NCBI RefSeq assembly: GCF_902712915.1
Contig: NZ_CACTIA010000005.1
Span: 930,001 to 994,000, forward strand
From: Acidiphilium sp. C61
GTDB lineage: Bacteria; Pseudomonadota; Alphaproteobacteria; Acetobacterales; Acetobacteraceae
Direction: 5' to 3'
Length of the DNA: 64,000 nucleotides
In this document: positions 29,960-41,019 of the stretch, piece by piece
How positions within the stretch are numbered: position 1 is the first letter of the stretch
How the letters are laid out: every line of letters starts with the position of its first letter
Notes under the pieces: generated by a model
Seen by the model: only the letters and a program-made list of their open reading frames with translations
Told to the model about the DNA's origin: nothing
Database searches by the model: none
Translations under genes and position numbers: made by a program

Positions 29960-31702
29960 CTACCGGAGTTCGACCGGTATCATCGACAGGCGATGCAGCC
30001 GCGTGAGCACGAGAAGCCCGCGCAGCGGCTCGGGCAGTTCGGCAACGCGAAGCGGGCTGGCCCGCCGCGCGAGAGAGGTGATGAGAACCCCGAGGCCGGG
30101 TTGCGTATTGCCGGACACGATGTCGAGCCGTGCGCTCGCCGGCAGATGCAGCGCGGCGCGGACGGTCATGAAGGCTTCGTGATATCCACCCAGCCGGTCG
30201 ACCAGGCCACGACTGCGGGCCTGTGCGCCGGTCCACACCCGCCCCTGCCCCACCGCGTTGACCTGCGCCGGACTCATCCGCCGGCCGGCTGCGACCCAGC
30301 CGACGAATTTCTGGTAGTCGAGATCGAGTTGGCCTTGCAGGCTCGCCAGCTGTGCCGGTGTCCAGGGCGTTGCCGCGCTGTCGAACAGCGCGTTCGCGCC
30401 GCGCGAGGCCGCGCTGACGCTGACGCCCAGTCGCGCAAGGAGCCCGCCGAAGCTGAACTTGCCGCCGAGCACGCCGATCGAGCCCGTCAACGTTGCCGGA
30501 TCGGCCACCAGCACCGCGCCATGGCTCGAAATCCAGTAGCCACCCGACGCATCGAACGCGCCCATCGAGACGATCAGCGGCTTGTGAACGCTGGCAGCGT
30601 GCGCGACCTCGGCGCCGACCATGGCCGAGCCGGTTACCGTTCCGCCGGGGGTGTCGAGCCGCAGCACGATCGCGCGGATCGACGGATCAGCCACCGCGAC
30701 CGCGATTTCATGCGCGAGACGGGCCGGATCGATCCCGCTGCTCCGCCCCGGCGCGTCCGGCGCGTTGATGTCGCCATGCGCGACGATCAGCGCCACTTTG
30801 GGCGCGCCGGCCGGCGCCGATCGCATCGCGGCGATGTACTGCGCAAACCGCACATGCAGGCCGTGGACATGGGCAACCTGGGCCGAGAGCGGCAGGACCG
30901 TTTCGACCAGCCCGTCCTGCTTCGCCTGTCCGGCGCTGAACGGCGCCTGGTCGAGCAGGGTCTTCACCTGGTCGGGGGTTCGCTTCAGCCGTGCCGCGAT
31001 CGGCGCCAGCGCGGAATCGTAGAGTGAGCCGGCAAGGCTGTTCATCATTTCGGTTGCCGCGGCCGAGGGGCCAGATCGGGTGAACAGTTCCGGATAGGTC
31101 TTGTATTTGCCGATATGGGCGAACTGCGCCTCGACTCCCGCCATCTTGAGCAGATCCGCCGCGAACGGGCTCTCCAGGGCGAGGCCCGTGACCCCGAAAT
31201 CGCCGGCATCGGACAGCTCGATGCGGTTTGCCGCCGTGGCGACGACATAGGCGCCAAGCCCTCCCGCACCGTCGAAGGACATTGCCCGGGCGACCACCTG
31301 CCGGTGGGAAACCGCCCGGAAGCGGGAGAGCGCGTCATGCAACTCCTCGGCCGTGGTCAGGCCGCAGCATCCGCCGCCGAGCAGAATGTCGATGCCGCGG
31401 ACCCGCGGATCGGTGGCGGCACGGTCGATCGCGGCGATGGTCTGTTCGAGTGTCGGGTGTTCGCCCGTTGCCCGCGCGAGCAACGCCGGCGGGGCGGCGA
31501 CATCCGGCGGCGCATCCTCAAGATCGAGGGTCAGCACGAAATGCGCCGGCAGCGTGACCGGCTGGCGCGCCAGACGATGAAGCCCCCAGGCCCCGGCACC
31601 TGCCAGCACGATCGTCACCAGCCCGACCACGAACACCACCGCGCGCACCGCGCGCCACAGCAGCCTGACCAGGCGGCGCAGCGGCGCGGCGGACTCAGTC
31701 AT
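29960..31702 (-). CDS. sppA: signal peptide peptidase SppA, 67-kDa type
   Basis: 580 residues, the long tandem-domain form. One N-terminal membrane helix (about 21-41) is followed by two S49 protease-fold repeats. The catalytic pair fits family positions: Lys199 in IGKYKTYPELF of the first half and Ser386 in DASGGYWIS of the second. SppA degrades cleaved signal peptides in the membrane. It reads toward the dcw promoter and is not part of that operon. Confidence 0.93.
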   Translation of the reverse strand: MTESAAPLRRLVRLLWRAVRAVVFVVGLVTIVLAGAGAWGLHRLARQPVTLPAHFVLTLDLEDAPPDVAAPPALLARATGEHPTLEQTIAAIDRAATDPRVRGIDILLGGGCCGLTTAEELHDALSRFRAVSHRQVVARAMSFDGAGGLGAYVVATAANRIELSDAGDFGVTGLALESPFAADLLKMAGVEAQFAHIGKYKTYPELFTRSGPSAAATEMMNSLAGSLYDSALAPIAARLKRTPDQVKTLLDQAPFSAGQAKQDGLVETVLPLSAQVAHVHGLHVRFAQYIAAMRSAPAGAPKVALIVAHGDINAPDAPGRSSGIDPARLAHEIAVAVADPSIRAIVLRLDTPGGTVTGSAMVGAEVAHAASVHKPLIVSMGAFDASGGYWISSHGAVLVADPATLTGSIGVLGGKFSFGGLLARLGVSVSAASRGANALFDSAATPWTPAQLASLQGQLDLDYQKFVGWVAAGRRMSPAQVNAVGQGRVWTGAQARSRGLVDRLGGYHEAFMTVRAALHLPASARLDIVSGNTQPGLGVLITSLARRASPLRVAELPEPLRGLLVLTRLHRLSMIPVELR

Positions 31703-31785
31703 GGGCGGCGCTCGACCTCATGCATCCTGATATGCCGACACCCTGGGTCAGCGGCAAGGCCCCAAAAACGCTAGGTCCGCGCCGT

Positions 31786-32364
31786 TCAGACGCGCTCGAA
31801 ACCGGGCTGGCCGATCTGATCGGGAAACTGCGCGACCCTGCGGAACTGTCGCGCGTCGTACCCCTGGCGATAGAAGCGGTCGAGCATGGCGCGGTAGGTC
31901 GCCTCGTCCATCCGCTTCTCGCGGGCGAAGATCCAGCCCAGCGAGCGGTTCGGAAATCCGCCGAGAAACACCGAATAATCGGGCTCGACATGCATGATCA
32001 CATACGGCACGCCGACCATTCCGTTCAGCAGGGTCACGCGCCAGACCGCATTGTCCGTCCCTGCCTCCACCTCGTCGACCGAGGTGAACTGGAAGCGCTT
32101 CGCGGCAAAGCTTTTCGGGTAGCCGTTGTACTGGTCGTCGATCGCCCCGTCGGGTCGGCGCGTATAGACCGCATAGGCACCGACATATCCGGCCTCGGCG
32201 AAATACGGGATATGGCCGATGATGTACCAGCGCCCCATGAACCGATCGAGATCGACGCGCGCATGGCGCAGCTTCGGCTGGGGATAGGGGCTGGTATCGA
32301 AGGTGCAGCCGGCGAGCAGCGCCGGGGCGGCCGCCAGCAGCGAACGGCGGGCGAGTGTGGTCAT
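31786..32364 (-). CDS. lipocalin-family lipoprotein (Blc-like)
   Basis: 192 residues. The signal peptide ends in the lipobox LLAG-C with Cys20 as the lipidation site. The lipocalin GxW motif (FMGRWYIIGHIP) follows, with later strands matching bacterial lipocalins (WRVTLLNG, YVIMHVEPDYS, LGWIFAREK). Such proteins sit in the outer membrane and bind lysophospholipids or fatty acids. It lies between sppA (82 nt downstream) and the gcvP terminator region. Confidence 0.9.
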   Translation of the reverse strand: MTTLARRSLLAAAPALLAGCTFDTSPYPQPKLRHARVDLDRFMGRWYIIGHIPYFAEAGYVGAYAVYTRRPDGAIDDQYNGYPKSFAAKRFQFTSVDEVEAGTDNAVWRVTLLNGMVGVPYVIMHVEPDYSVFLGGFPNRSLGWIFAREKRMDEATYRAMLDRFYRQGYDARQFRRVAQFPDQIGQPGFERV

Positions 32365-32381
32365 GCGGGTCCTCCATGCAA

Positions 32382-32413
32382 AGCCGTGCCGGGATTACGC
32401 TCCCTGCACGGCT
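32382..32413 (-). terminator. terminator-like hairpin after gcvP
   Basis: AGCCGTGC (32382-32389) pairs with GCACGGCT (32406-32413) across a 16-nt loop. On the minus strand it is followed by TTTGC, a very short U-run. It would end the gcv transcript before the lipocalin gene. Confidence 0.5.
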
Positions 32414-32421
32414 CTGGATGT

Positions 32422-32482
32422 GGGCCCGATCCGGATTTGCGAAACCTGGACTTGCGAAACCTGGAATTGCGAAATCGGGCCC
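32422..32482. repeat. 15-bp tandem repeat x3 inside an inverted repeat
   Basis: Three 15-bp units (GGATTTGCGAAACCT and two variants) run from 32433 to 32477. They are enclosed by GGGCCCGAT (422-430) and ATCGGGCCC (474-482), a 9-bp inverted repeat. The array lies just after the gcvP stop. Confidence 0.8.
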
Positions 32483-32485
32483 CGC

Positions 32486-35368
<2,883 letters not shown>

Positions 35369-35382
35369 GGCGGCAGCTCCGG

Positions 35383-35757
35383 TCAGAGCGTTGCGAGGAA
35401 GGCCTGGTAATCGTCGGCGGTCAGCAGGGCGGCGAAGGCGGCGCGGTCATCCAGGGTCATGCGGAAGAACCAGGCGCCGGATTCGGCCTGCGCGTTGACC
35501 ATGCCGGGCTCGTCGGCCAGCGCGCCATTCGCCTCGGTCACCGTGCCTGAGAGCGGCGCATAGACATCCGACGCGGCCTTGACGCTTTCCACCACCGCGC
35601 AGGCCTCGCCGGCATCCACATGCCGGCCCGCCTCGGGCAGTTCGACGAACACGACATCGCCGAGCGCCGACTGCGCGTGATCGGTGATCCCCACGGTCGC
35701 GACGTCGCCGTCGAGCCGCACCCATTCATGGTCCTTGGAAAATCGGGTCTCGGTCAT
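35383..35757 (-). CDS. gcvH: glycine cleavage H-protein
   Basis: 124 residues; the lipoyl-attachment lysine is Lys60 in [16 protein letters not shown]-protein carries the aminomethyl intermediate between the P, T and L proteins. It lies 11 nt after gcvT and 14 nt before gcvP. Confidence 0.97.
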   Translation of the reverse strand: MTETRFSKDHEWVRLDGDVATVGITDHAQSALGDVVFVELPEAGRHVDAGEACAVVESVKAASDVYAPLSGTVTEANGALADEPGMVNAQAESGAWFFRMTLDDRAAFAALLTADDYQAFLATL

Positions 35758-35768
35758 CTGGTCCTCTT

Positions 35769-36869
35769 TCAGCGATGATAACGATGCGGAACGAAAGGCA
35801 GCGGCGCCACGATCATCCCAATATCGCGGCCGCGCAGCCCGGCAGTGAGGGTCGAACCATCCGCGGCGCAGTCGGCGCGGACATAGCCGAGTGCGATCGG
35901 CCCGTTGACGCTCGGACCGAACGTGCCGGAGGTGACGCGCCCGGCCGGCTGCCCGGCGGCATCGCGGAGTTCGGCGCCGGCGCGCACCGGCGCCCGGCCC
36001 TCGGCGCGCAGCCCGACAAGGCGTTCGCCCGGGCCGGCATCGTGCACCGCGCGCACGGCGTCGCCGCCAAGGAAATCCCAGCCCATCTTGCGCGTCTTGC
36101 CGATCGCGAAGCCGAGCCCTGCGGAAATCGGGTCACGCGTTTCGTCGATGTCATTGCCATACAGCGGCAGCCCGGCTTCGAGCCGCAGCGAATCCCGCGC
36201 GCCGAGGCCGGCCGGCTTCACCCGCGGATCGGCCAGAAGGGCGCGCGCCAGCGTCTCGGCCTCTGCCGCAGGAAGGCCGATCTCGAACCCGTCCTCGCCA
36301 GTATAGCCCGAACGGGTGATGGTGACCGCGATGCCGGAGACGGATGTCTCGCGCGCATCCATGAAGCGCATCGCCGCGGCCTCCGGCGCAAGGGCGGCGA
36401 GGACGGCGCCAGCCTCCGGCCCTTGCAGGGCGATCAGCGCGCGGTCGAAATGCGGGGTCAGCGATACGGTTGCGGGGAGGTGAGCGCGAATGTGAGCAAC
36501 GTCAACGATCTTGCGCCCGGCATTGAGAACGAGCAGCAGACGGTCGCCCAGATTGGCGACCATGAGATCGTCGACGATTCCGCCCTGCGCGTTCATCAGC
36601 AGCGTGTAGCGCTGGCGGCCTGGCTTGAGCCCCCTGATGTCGCCGGTGACCACGCGCTCCAGCGCGGCCGCCGCATCGGGGCCTTCGAGCACCGCCTGGC
36701 CCATGTGCGAGACATCGAACAGCGATGCCTGCGCCCGGCAATGCAGGTGTTCGGCGATGATGCCGTCGTACTGCACCGGCATGTCATAGCCAGCGAAATC
36801 GACCATTCGCGCGCCCAGACTGCGATGCAATGCATCGAGCGGCACGGTTTGCAACGCTTGATCAGCCAC
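35769..36869 (-). CDS. gcvT: aminomethyltransferase, T-protein
   Basis: 366 residues from a GTG at 36867-36869 with GGGAGA 7 nt upstream. Motifs include [17 protein letters not shown] at the N-terminus, a folate-site region, and [11 protein letters not shown]. The enzyme releases ammonia and forms methylene-tetrahydrofolate. The open frame runs 40 codons further upstream, but that part is the glycine riboswitch RNA, so the shorter start is right. Confidence 0.95.
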   Translation of the reverse strand: MADQALQTVPLDALHRSLGARMVDFAGYDMPVQYDGIIAEHLHCRAQASLFDVSHMGQAVLEGPDAAAALERVVTGDIRGLKPGRQRYTLLMNAQGGIVDDLMVANLGDRLLLVLNAGRKIVDVAHIRAHLPATVSLTPHFDRALIALQGPEAGAVLAALAPEAAAMRFMDARETSVSGIAVTITRSGYTGEDGFEIGLPAAEAETLARALLADPRVKPAGLGARDSLRLEAGLPLYGNDIDETRDPISAGLGFAIGKTRKMGWDFLGGDAVRAVHDAGPGERLVGLRAEGRAPVRAGAELRDAAGQPAGRVTSGTFGPSVNGPIALGYVRADCAADGSTLTAGLRGRDIGMIVAPLPFVPHRYHR

Positions 36870-36919
36870 GATGAGATCTCCCGCGACACCAGCGGACGGG
36901 TGCAGAACCGTCCAGTCTG

Positions 36920-37115
36920 ACCCCCCTCTGTCGCGGAACCTGAGAGATTCGGCGCGGGAACAACCGTGCCTTACGCCTTCGGTGCGGCGCATCGCGCCGG
37001 CTTTCCAGAGATCCTTGCTCCGTTGCGGTCCTTTTGCCTGAGCGTTTCCGGGGGCCGGTTGCGCCTTCGGCGGCGGCGGATACCGGCTTTCACCAGCAAC
37101 GCCGCTCTCTCCCGC
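36920..37115 (-). ncRNA. tandem glycine riboswitch
   Basis: The minus strand shows two successive glycine aptamers upstream of gcvT. Aptamer 1 begins GGGAGAGAGCGGC (plus 37101-37114) and contains CCGAAGGCGCAA and GCTCAGGCAAAAGGAC. Aptamer 2 starts at GGATCTCTGG (near 37009), contains CCGAAGGCGTAAG and ends AATCTCTCAGGTTCCG. These are the conserved core blocks of the family. The 50 nt between the second aptamer and the gcvT ribosome binding site is the expression platform. Glycine binding is expected to turn gcvTHP on. Confidence 0.93.
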
Positions 37116-37264
37116 AGGGAGGAATGAATGCGCTTGTGTAAACTCAGTTCGGCAAGGAGCGCAAGCGCTGGTTTGCGTCTTGTTTGCGGCTCGCCGGTCT
37201 TTACGGAGAAATCAGATACGAAAGTGGTATGAAAAAACCAGCGTCGTCAGACAGTCCAGCGTCG

Positions 37265-37465
37265 TCAGACCGTGATGTCGAGACGCGAGCCTCGCATCGA
37301 TCCCGCCGGTGCGGCAGGCTGGCGGGACGCCGTGGAGGCTTCGCTCGCAGCCGGTGATGCAGGCGTCACGCGGAGCGGCGGAATTTCCAGCGAGGACGGG
37401 CCGATCGGCGCCGCAAACGCTGACAAGGAGGCTACACTGATCATACAAAGTGCAATAACCAACAT
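37265..37465 (-). CDS. possible small secreted peptide (66 aa)
   Basis: ATG at 37463-37465. Residues 1-18 look like a short signal peptide (hydrophobic, then ASLSAFA before a possible cleavage site), followed by a Pro/Ala/Ser-rich mature part. No good ribosome binding site precedes it and no family is recognised. A 15-bp direct repeat (37238-37252 and 37256-37270) overlaps its stop codon. It may be a chance frame; the rest of 37116-37533 holds only a possible gcv promoter (TTGCGC/TTACAC around 37128-37175) and nothing else I can name. Confidence 0.3.
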   Translation of the reverse strand: MLVIALCMISVASLSAFAAPIGPSSLEIPPLRVTPASPAASEASTASRQPAAPAGSMRGSRLDITV

Positions 37466-37533
37466 GAGTTAAGAATAGGTTAACCGTACGTTTGGCGCCA
37501 CCGATCTTAAGCTGCATTTCCGCCGGATTTTGT

Positions 37534-38931
37534 TTAATTTTTGAAATTTTTTATCTTATCTGCAACTGTCGGTAGGCGTTCCGCGAGGTCCTCCGCAATG
37601 AGGCCCGATCCCGCCGCCGAGGCCGCTTCACCGTGCAGCCAGACGGCGGCGCAGCAGGATTCGAACGGTGCCATGCCCTGTGTCAGCAATCCGGCGATGA
37701 TGCCGGCAAGGGTGTCTCCCGATCCGGCCGTCGCCAGCCAGGGCGGCGCATTGTCGTTGATCGCGGCGCGTCCGTCCGGCGCCGCAATCACCGTGTCAGG
37801 CCCTTTCAGGACGACCACTGCGCCGATCCGCGATGCGGCGATCCGGGCGCGGGTGAGGCGGTCATCGCCGAGATCGGGAAACAGGCGGGCGAACTCGCCT
37901 TCATGCGGGGTTATCGCGGCAACCCCAAGCAGATTTTCCGCCGCGCCGGCTGCGGATGTCAGCGCGTCGGCATCGGCCACGACGGTCCGCCCCGCATCGA
38001 GAAGGGAGCGCAAGGCGGCACCCGCAGCCTCCACACCGAGGCCCGGGCCGCAAAGCCAGACCTGCCGCCGCTGATCCGCGAGCAGATTGTCGAGCGGAGC
38101 CGGGCTGACGATCACGCCGGGCGGCGCCCCGGACAGTCCCGCGCCGTTCAGCGTCACCAACCCCGCGCCCACGCGGCGAGAGGCGGCAGCGGCCAGGAGC
38201 GCCGCCCCGGCCATCGGTCCTGCAAGGATCGTCAGGTGGCCTCGTCGATATTTGTGAGCCGTCGGTGCGGGTTGCGGGAGCTGCCAGAGCGAAGGCGTGT
38301 TGCGCCAGGTTTTCGTCTCGACGCACGCGAATGCCGCCGCGGGCATGCCGATCGCGACGCAGAGCGTCTCGCCGCAGAGTTCCCGCCCTGGATAGAGCAG
38401 ATGGCCGGGCTTGCGCGCCTCGAATGTCACCGTGAGCTGGGCCTGGGCGGGCCTCCCGCGCGCAAGGCCGGTCGCACCATCGACGCCGCTGGGAGTATCG
38501 ATGGCAACGATGCGGCGCGCCGCAGCAAGAAGCTCGGCAATGGCAGGATCGATATCCCTCGTCAGCCCGGCGCCGAACACGGCATCGATGACGATGTCGG
38601 CGGCAACGACCCGCCCGCGATCGGGCGACACGACAGGACCGCGCCAGAGCGCCGCCATGGCCGCCGCATCGCTGCCCGGCCGTGGCGGAGCGACAGGTGC
38701 GACGTCCACAGGCCACCCCCGAAGCGCCAGATGGCGCGCGGCGACATATCCATCGCCGCCATTATTTCCCGGCCCGGCCAGAACCAGCACCCGGCCCGGG
38801 CGGAAGCGCCGCCTGACAACGCGCGCCACCGCCGCCCCGGCATTTTCCATGAGCGCGATGCCACTCATGCCGCACGACGGGGCAGCGGCGTCGATGCGCG
38901 CCATCTCCAAAGGGGAATACAACGGGTCCAT
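37534..38931 (-). CDS. nnr: bifunctional NAD(P)H-hydrate epimerase / ADP-dependent dehydratase
   Basis: 465 residues. The N-terminal half is the YjeF_N epimerase (AGPGNNGGDGYVAARHL, DAVFGAGL, DTPSGVDG). The C-terminal half is a ribokinase-like dehydratase (KYRRGHLTILAGP, ITPHEGEFARL, VLKGPDTVIA, TAGSGDTLAGI). Together they repair damaged NAD(P)H hydrates. It is monocistronic and bounded upstream by a dispersed repeat element. Confidence 0.95.
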   Translation of the reverse strand: MDPLYSPLEMARIDAAAPSCGMSGIALMENAGAAVARVVRRRFRPGRVLVLAGPGNNGGDGYVAARHLALRGWPVDVAPVAPPRPGSDAAAMAALWRGPVVSPDRGRVVAADIVIDAVFGAGLTRDIDPAIAELLAAARRIVAIDTPSGVDGATGLARGRPAQAQLTVTFEARKPGHLLYPGRELCGETLCVAIGMPAAAFACVETKTWRNTPSLWQLPQPAPTAHKYRRGHLTILAGPMAGAALLAAAASRRVGAGLVTLNGAGLSGAPPGVIVSPAPLDNLLADQRRQVWLCGPGLGVEAAGAALRSLLDAGRTVVADADALTSAAGAAENLLGVAAITPHEGEFARLFPDLGDDRLTRARIAASRIGAVVVLKGPDTVIAAPDGRAAINDNAPPWLATAGSGDTLAGIIAGLLTQGMAPFESCCAAVWLHGEAASAAGSGLIAEDLAERLPTVADKIKNFKN

Positions 38932-38965
38932 GACCCCTATGTGAGACAGAATGCACGGTCTTTGC

Positions 38966-39065
38966 TAGAGCATCATCCAATCAGATGGAATCATCTGATC
39001 GGACAAGGATATTCAGTTTATCAATATGATAGAGCGCCAGATCCGAAAGGATCGGAGAGCGCTCT
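38966..39065 (+). repeat. dispersed ~100-bp inverted-repeat element, copy 1
   Basis: Begins TAGAGCATCATCCAATCAG and ends GGATCGGAGAGCGCTCT; the outer AGAGC/GCTCT arms are inverted and internal hairpins occur (TCAGATG/CATCTGA, ATCCGA/TCGGAT). It shares most of its length, including TTTATCAATATGATAGAGC, with the copy at 40176. It ends 20 nt before parA, so may carry its promoter. Confidence 0.85.
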
Positions 39066-39085
39066 CGGGAAGGCAGGAGGCTTTG

Positions 39086-39715
39086 ATGGCGCGGGTGATC
39101 GCGGTGGCGCAACAAAAGGGTGGTGCGGGCAAGACGATGCTTGCGGCCCAGCTCGGCGTTGCCCTCGGCATGGGCGGACGGGTTGGCCTGCTTGACATTG
39201 ACCCGCAGGGAACGCTCGGCGCCTGGGGCCGGCTGCGGGCAGCCAACCCGAAGGCGAGTGCTGATCTCACGGTCGAGTCGGTTTCCGGGTGGCGGCTGGG
39301 AAACGTGCTCGAGACCTTGCGCGGCAGTTGCGATCTCGTGTTGATCGACACGCCGCCGGTTCTCGATTCCAACGCGCGGCGTGCCATCCGCGGTGCGGAC
39401 CTCGTGCTGATCCCGCTAAACCCCACGCCGCCCGATCTTTGGGCGGCCGAGGGCACACTGACCCTGGCAACCGAAGAACGGCGGCCGGTCGCGTTGATGT
39501 TCAACCGGGCGCCTTCAGCATCGAAACTGCGACGGCGTCTCGAGGTGGAAATCGCCGCGAGGCGGTTGCAACTGCTCGATACGGCGCTCGGAAACCGGGC
39601 CGCTTATGCAAATAGTTTCGCAGACGGTCTCGGCATTGCCGAAACCGGCCCTGCAACGCTCGCAGGCCAGGAGGTGATGGCCGTCGCGGAACGATTGCGC
39701 ACGCTGCTGGCGTGA
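39086..39715 (+). CDS. orphan ParA-family ATPase
   Basis: 209 residues from the ATG at 39086, preceded by a perfect AGGAGG. The deviant Walker A KGGAGKT is at 11-17, with the signature lysine at 11, and LLDIDPQGTLGAWG follows. The short form without a DNA-binding N-terminus is typical of plasmid-type or cargo-positioning ParAs. No ParB is nearby. The stop overlaps the start of the next gene (GTGA). An upstream ATG at 39026 lies inside the repeat element and was rejected. Confidence 0.88.
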   Translation: MARVIAVAQQKGGAGKTMLAAQLGVALGMGGRVGLLDIDPQGTLGAWGRLRAANPKASADLTVESVSGWRLGNVLETLRGSCDLVLIDTPPVLDSNARRAIRGADLVLIPLNPTPPDLWAAEGTLTLATEERRPVALMFNRAPSASKLRRRLEVEIAARRLQLLDTALGNRAAYANSFADGLGIAETGPATLAGQEVMAVAERLRTLLA

Positions 39716-40143
39716 GCGATCCGGCCTTGACGGTAATTTCCGGGCTGGCGGCGATGCATCTCGGCGGGTTTGCCGCATGGAACGGGCTGCTGCTTGCCCT
39801 TCTTGTGGCGGGATGCCGCGATGCCGTCCTCTGCCGGCGGCAATTTTCCGTAATGATACCCGCCATGGTGTTGACCCTCACATCCGGCTGGGGACTCGCA
39901 TTTGCCGAACTCGGACCGCCCCGTAACTGGAGCTGGACGGTCAACGCGATGCAGTCTCTCGGAATCGTGATGGCGGTCGTAACGCTCGTTCTTCGCTTCG
40001 GATTGCTGCCATTGCTCGAGGAAGCGATCACGGCGAACGATGCGGAAGCGACGACGACGGGCTGGAGCCGGATCAACCGGCTGATCGCCGCCAATCTGAT
40101 CCTCGCCAGCATCATCCTGGTGATTTCCGTAACAGGACAGTGA
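39712..40143 (+). CDS. uncharacterised four-helix membrane protein
   Basis: 143 residues starting at a GTG that overlaps the parA stop. Four hydrophobic segments are visible, with a short charged loop (EEAITANDAEATTTG) between the last two. No family is recognised. Translational coupling with the ParA suggests a shared job, for instance membrane anchoring or positioning. It is followed by the second copy of the dispersed repeat. Confidence 0.7.
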   Translation: MSDPALTVISGLAAMHLGGFAAWNGLLLALLVAGCRDAVLCRRQFSVMIPAMVLTLTSGWGLAFAELGPPRNWSWTVNAMQSLGIVMAVVTLVLRFGLLPLLEEAITANDAEATTTGWSRINRLIAANLILASIILVISVTGQ

Positions 40144-40175
40144 AAATTCAACGATTTGACGAGCCGTTGAGCGCT

Positions 40176-40281
40176 TAGAGCATCATCCGATCAGATGGAA
40201 TCATCTGATCGGATAAAGATGCTCGGTTTATCAATATGATAGAGCACTACATCCGATCCAAAAGGATCGGAAAGTGCTCTA
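40176..40281 (+). repeat. dispersed ~106-bp inverted-repeat element, copy 2
   Basis: Bounded by TAGAGCA (40176-40182) and TGCTCTA (40275-40281). Same orientation as copy 1 at 38966, with which it forms direct repeats around the parA gene pair. Internal stems TCAGATG/CATCTGA and ATCCGATCC/GGATCGG give it strong secondary structure, as in other bacterial REP-like or MITE-like elements. Confidence 0.88.
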
Positions 40282-40571
40282 GATATCGGCCATGTCCGGC
40301 AGCGGCGGTCCGCGCGATGGCAATGGCGCACGCCTCAAGCGCTTCGCAAGCTTCGCCGGCGTCTCGCACAATGTAACACATTTTTTCTTTCAATGGCCCC
40401 TATGCGAGACGAAAGGGTCTTGCCCGCGTCATGATTCTCGGTCATCTAATGACTGTGGCGTTACGAAATTTTCGGAAACCGCAAACGAACTTGTGTCGTG
40501 AGCAGTAACGATGAGTCGGGCGCCAGCCGCCAAGTTTAGGGAGCCTCTTTAGATAGCATCGAAATGATGCC

Positions 40572-40598
40572 GGCCGGTCAAAGACCGGCCTTTTTTTT
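40572..40598 (+). terminator. strong rho-independent terminator, possible sRNA 3' end
   Basis: GGCCGGTC-AAA-GACCGGCC followed by eight T residues. No open frame of quality ends at it; the 280 nt before it between the repeat element and this hairpin may encode a small RNA. No RNA family is recognised. Confidence 0.85.
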
Positions 40599-40664
40599 GC
40601 CTATCTCGATATGGCAAGGTGGGGGGCTTCTGTTGCCCGGCGCCCCCCGTGCCGCGCTTATCGC

Positions 40665-40892
40665 TTATGCAGCGATAGCGAGCGCCTCGAAGTTATCGTT
40701 GGCACTTGTGATACGGCCCGATGACGGCGGAACCATGCCGAGCGAAAGATGGGTCTTTACCACGCGTGTCGAGCCTGTTTCGCCCCCATGAAACCGCCGG
40801 CAGTTCGATTTGCAAAATACGAACCAGCCCGGCGGGAAAATGGTGGAGGCGCCGGGTACTGCCCCCGGGTCCACTACGATTATTCCACGCAT
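40665..40892 (-). CDS. doubtful hypothetical protein (75 aa)
   Basis: The frame ends SANDNFEALAIAA and has several basic residues and two cysteines. It lacks a clear ribosome binding site. A GGGGGGC/GCCCCCC hairpin (about 40621-40648) lies just past its stop and could terminate it. No family is recognised; it may be a chance frame. Confidence 0.25.
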   Translation of the reverse strand: MRGIIVVDPGAVPGASTIFPPGWFVFCKSNCRRFHGGETGSTRVVKTHLSLGMVPPSSGRITSANDNFEALAIAA

Positions 40893-40944
40893 CGTTTATC
40901 GCCATAGTCGGTTGCCCGACGAGACTTATATAGGCGAAGTGTGC

Positions 40945-40993
40945 CGGCTGTGAAAGATGCCATTCTTGCCGATGGCGCCGGACGGGCATAGGA
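40945..40993 (+). promoter_or_regulatory. leader segment shared by thyX and the element's alpA
   Basis: 49 bp matching 48398-48446 (minus) at 47 positions; the first 35 are identical. It ends 26 nt before the chosen thyX ATG. The frame beginning ATG at 40957 ([12 protein letters not shown]) is in phase with thyX, and the two differences from the other copy are synonymous in that frame. It may be a short coding leader, an N-terminal extension of ThyX, or a regulatory RNA segment. Confidence 0.6.
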
Positions 40994-41019
40994 CGATCGC
41001 TCAACCAGGGACTGCCGCC

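Larger units (their letters stand above)
40144..41019. other. gene-poor interval upstream of thyX
   Basis: 876 nt without a convincing gene. It holds repeat copy 2, a strong plus-strand terminator (40572-40598) with no coding gene in front of it, one doubtful minus-strand frame (40665-40892) and the leader segment shared with the integrated element (40945-40993). Base composition is less GC-rich than flanking genes. Confidence 0.7.

Noticed and set aside
36870..36992. N-terminal extension of gcvT
   Set aside because: The extra codons lie inside the second aptamer and expression platform of the glycine riboswitch, and a GTG with good ribosome binding site starts the conserved domain.
40292..40501. 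Plus-strand 69-aa open frame downstream of repeat copy 2
   Set aside because: Mixed composition, no ribosome binding site, no family; it crosses the region better explained as a non-coding transcript.
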